Assembly (NCBI GenBank): GCA_937885475.1
Contig: CAKZZR010000200.1
Coordinates: 1 to 6,333 of the forward strand
Reading direction: 5' to 3'
Source: an uncultured Treponema sp.
GTDB lineage: Bacteria; Spirochaetota; Spirochaetia; Treponematales; Treponemataceae
DNA length: 6,333 nt
Part shown: positions 6,189 to 6,333 of the stretch, piece by piece
How the letters are laid out: every line of letters begins with the position of its first letter
Numbering within the stretch: the stretch's first letter is position 1
Translations under genes and position numbers: made by a program
The notes under the pieces: generated by a model
Seen by the model: the letters and a program-made list of their open reading frames with translations, nothing else
What the model was told of the DNA's origin: nothing
Database searches by the model: none

Positions 6189-6333
6189 AAATAGCTCCCA
6201 GTCAAGTTCCGTCTTTCAAAACCGCACGCTCGCGTGCTACACCTTGTTGTGCCTTGGAACTATGTACACCGCCGCTCACGCGGCAGCACAACAAAGTGTT
6301 TTTGAAAGCCGCAAACTCTCCTTCGCGCTATTT
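6189..6333. repeat. Large branched inverted-repeat element (possibly extends past window)
   Basis: The sequence folds back on itself at several levels. Outermost arms are AAATAGC (6189-6195) with GCTATTT (6327-6333), next to a run of six A at 6186-6191 that would be a U-run on the minus strand. Inside, 6213-6221 pairs perfectly with 6300-6308 (nine bp), and 6239-6252 pairs with 6286-6299 at 13 of 14 positions. Between these stems the left arm alone carries a 17-base insert (6222-6238) that is itself a hairpin, GCACG/CGTGC. The tip contains a second hairpin, GCCGC/GCGGC with loop TCAC (6271-6284). The loop regions share CGCTCGCG and CGCTCACG. No convincing ORF is present. It could be a dispersed palindromic repeat, a structured RNA, or an oversized bidirectional terminator; the sequence alone does not decide. 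Confidence 0.7.

Noticed and set aside
6200..6205. TTGACT with TATACT at 6181-6186 as a lysC promoter
   Set aside because: The spacer is 13 bases, well short of the 16-18 required for a normal sigma-70 promoter.
6086..6333. Lysine riboswitch upstream of lysC
   Set aside because: The structured part does not show the conserved lysine-riboswitch core sequences I would expect, it begins more than 100 bases from the gene, and its hairpin plan is different.
6263..6333. Short minus-strand open frames entering from the right edge, as the end of an upstream gene
   Set aside because: Two frames stay open for only about 18-23 codons and both overlap the inverted repeat; neither product is recognisable, so coding cannot be supported.

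Overview
The window looks like chromosomal DNA of a Gram-negative-type fermentative anaerobe. The evidence is a complete oadG-oadA-oadB Na+-pump operon, mid-range GC content and a cleavable signal peptide on the pump's beta subunit. My impression is a treponeme-like spirochaete, but no single sequence feature here proves that, and there is no rRNA or tRNA to place it.

Layout, from low to high coordinates. Bases 1-3030 (minus strand) carry a sodium-translocating oxaloacetate decarboxylase operon, transcribed right to left as oadG (gamma), oadA (alpha, 697 aa) and oadB (beta, running off the left edge after 211 residues). Genes are separated by 14-19 bases, each has a Shine-Dalgarno sequence, and a textbook sigma-70 promoter lies at 3075-3103. 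Divergent from it, on the plus strand at 3134-3868, is a 244-residue multi-span membrane protein that I cannot assign. It converges on a minus-strand lysC-dapB pair (6085 down to 3966) encoding aspartate kinase and dihydrodipicolinate reductase of the aspartate-lysine/diaminopimelate pathway. The last 145 bases (about 6189-6333) hold no gene. They form a large imperfect inverted repeat with two nested GC-rich hairpins.

How the genes work together. OadA transfers the carboxyl group of oxaloacetate to protein-bound biotin. OadB decarboxylates carboxybiotin and drives Na+ export, and OadG anchors and stabilises the complex. LysC and DapB catalyse the first and fourth steps from aspartate towards diaminopimelate and lysine. 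The two systems meet only at the oxaloacetate/aspartate node, and nothing shows shared regulation.

The most unusual points are (i) OadA ending in two tandem biotinyl domains, each with an intact biotin-acceptor lysine, preceded by a second small internal duplication; (ii) the branched inverted-repeat element at the right end; and (iii) OadB with a secretory signal peptide, a soluble N-terminal extension and a charged insert before its first conserved membrane helix.
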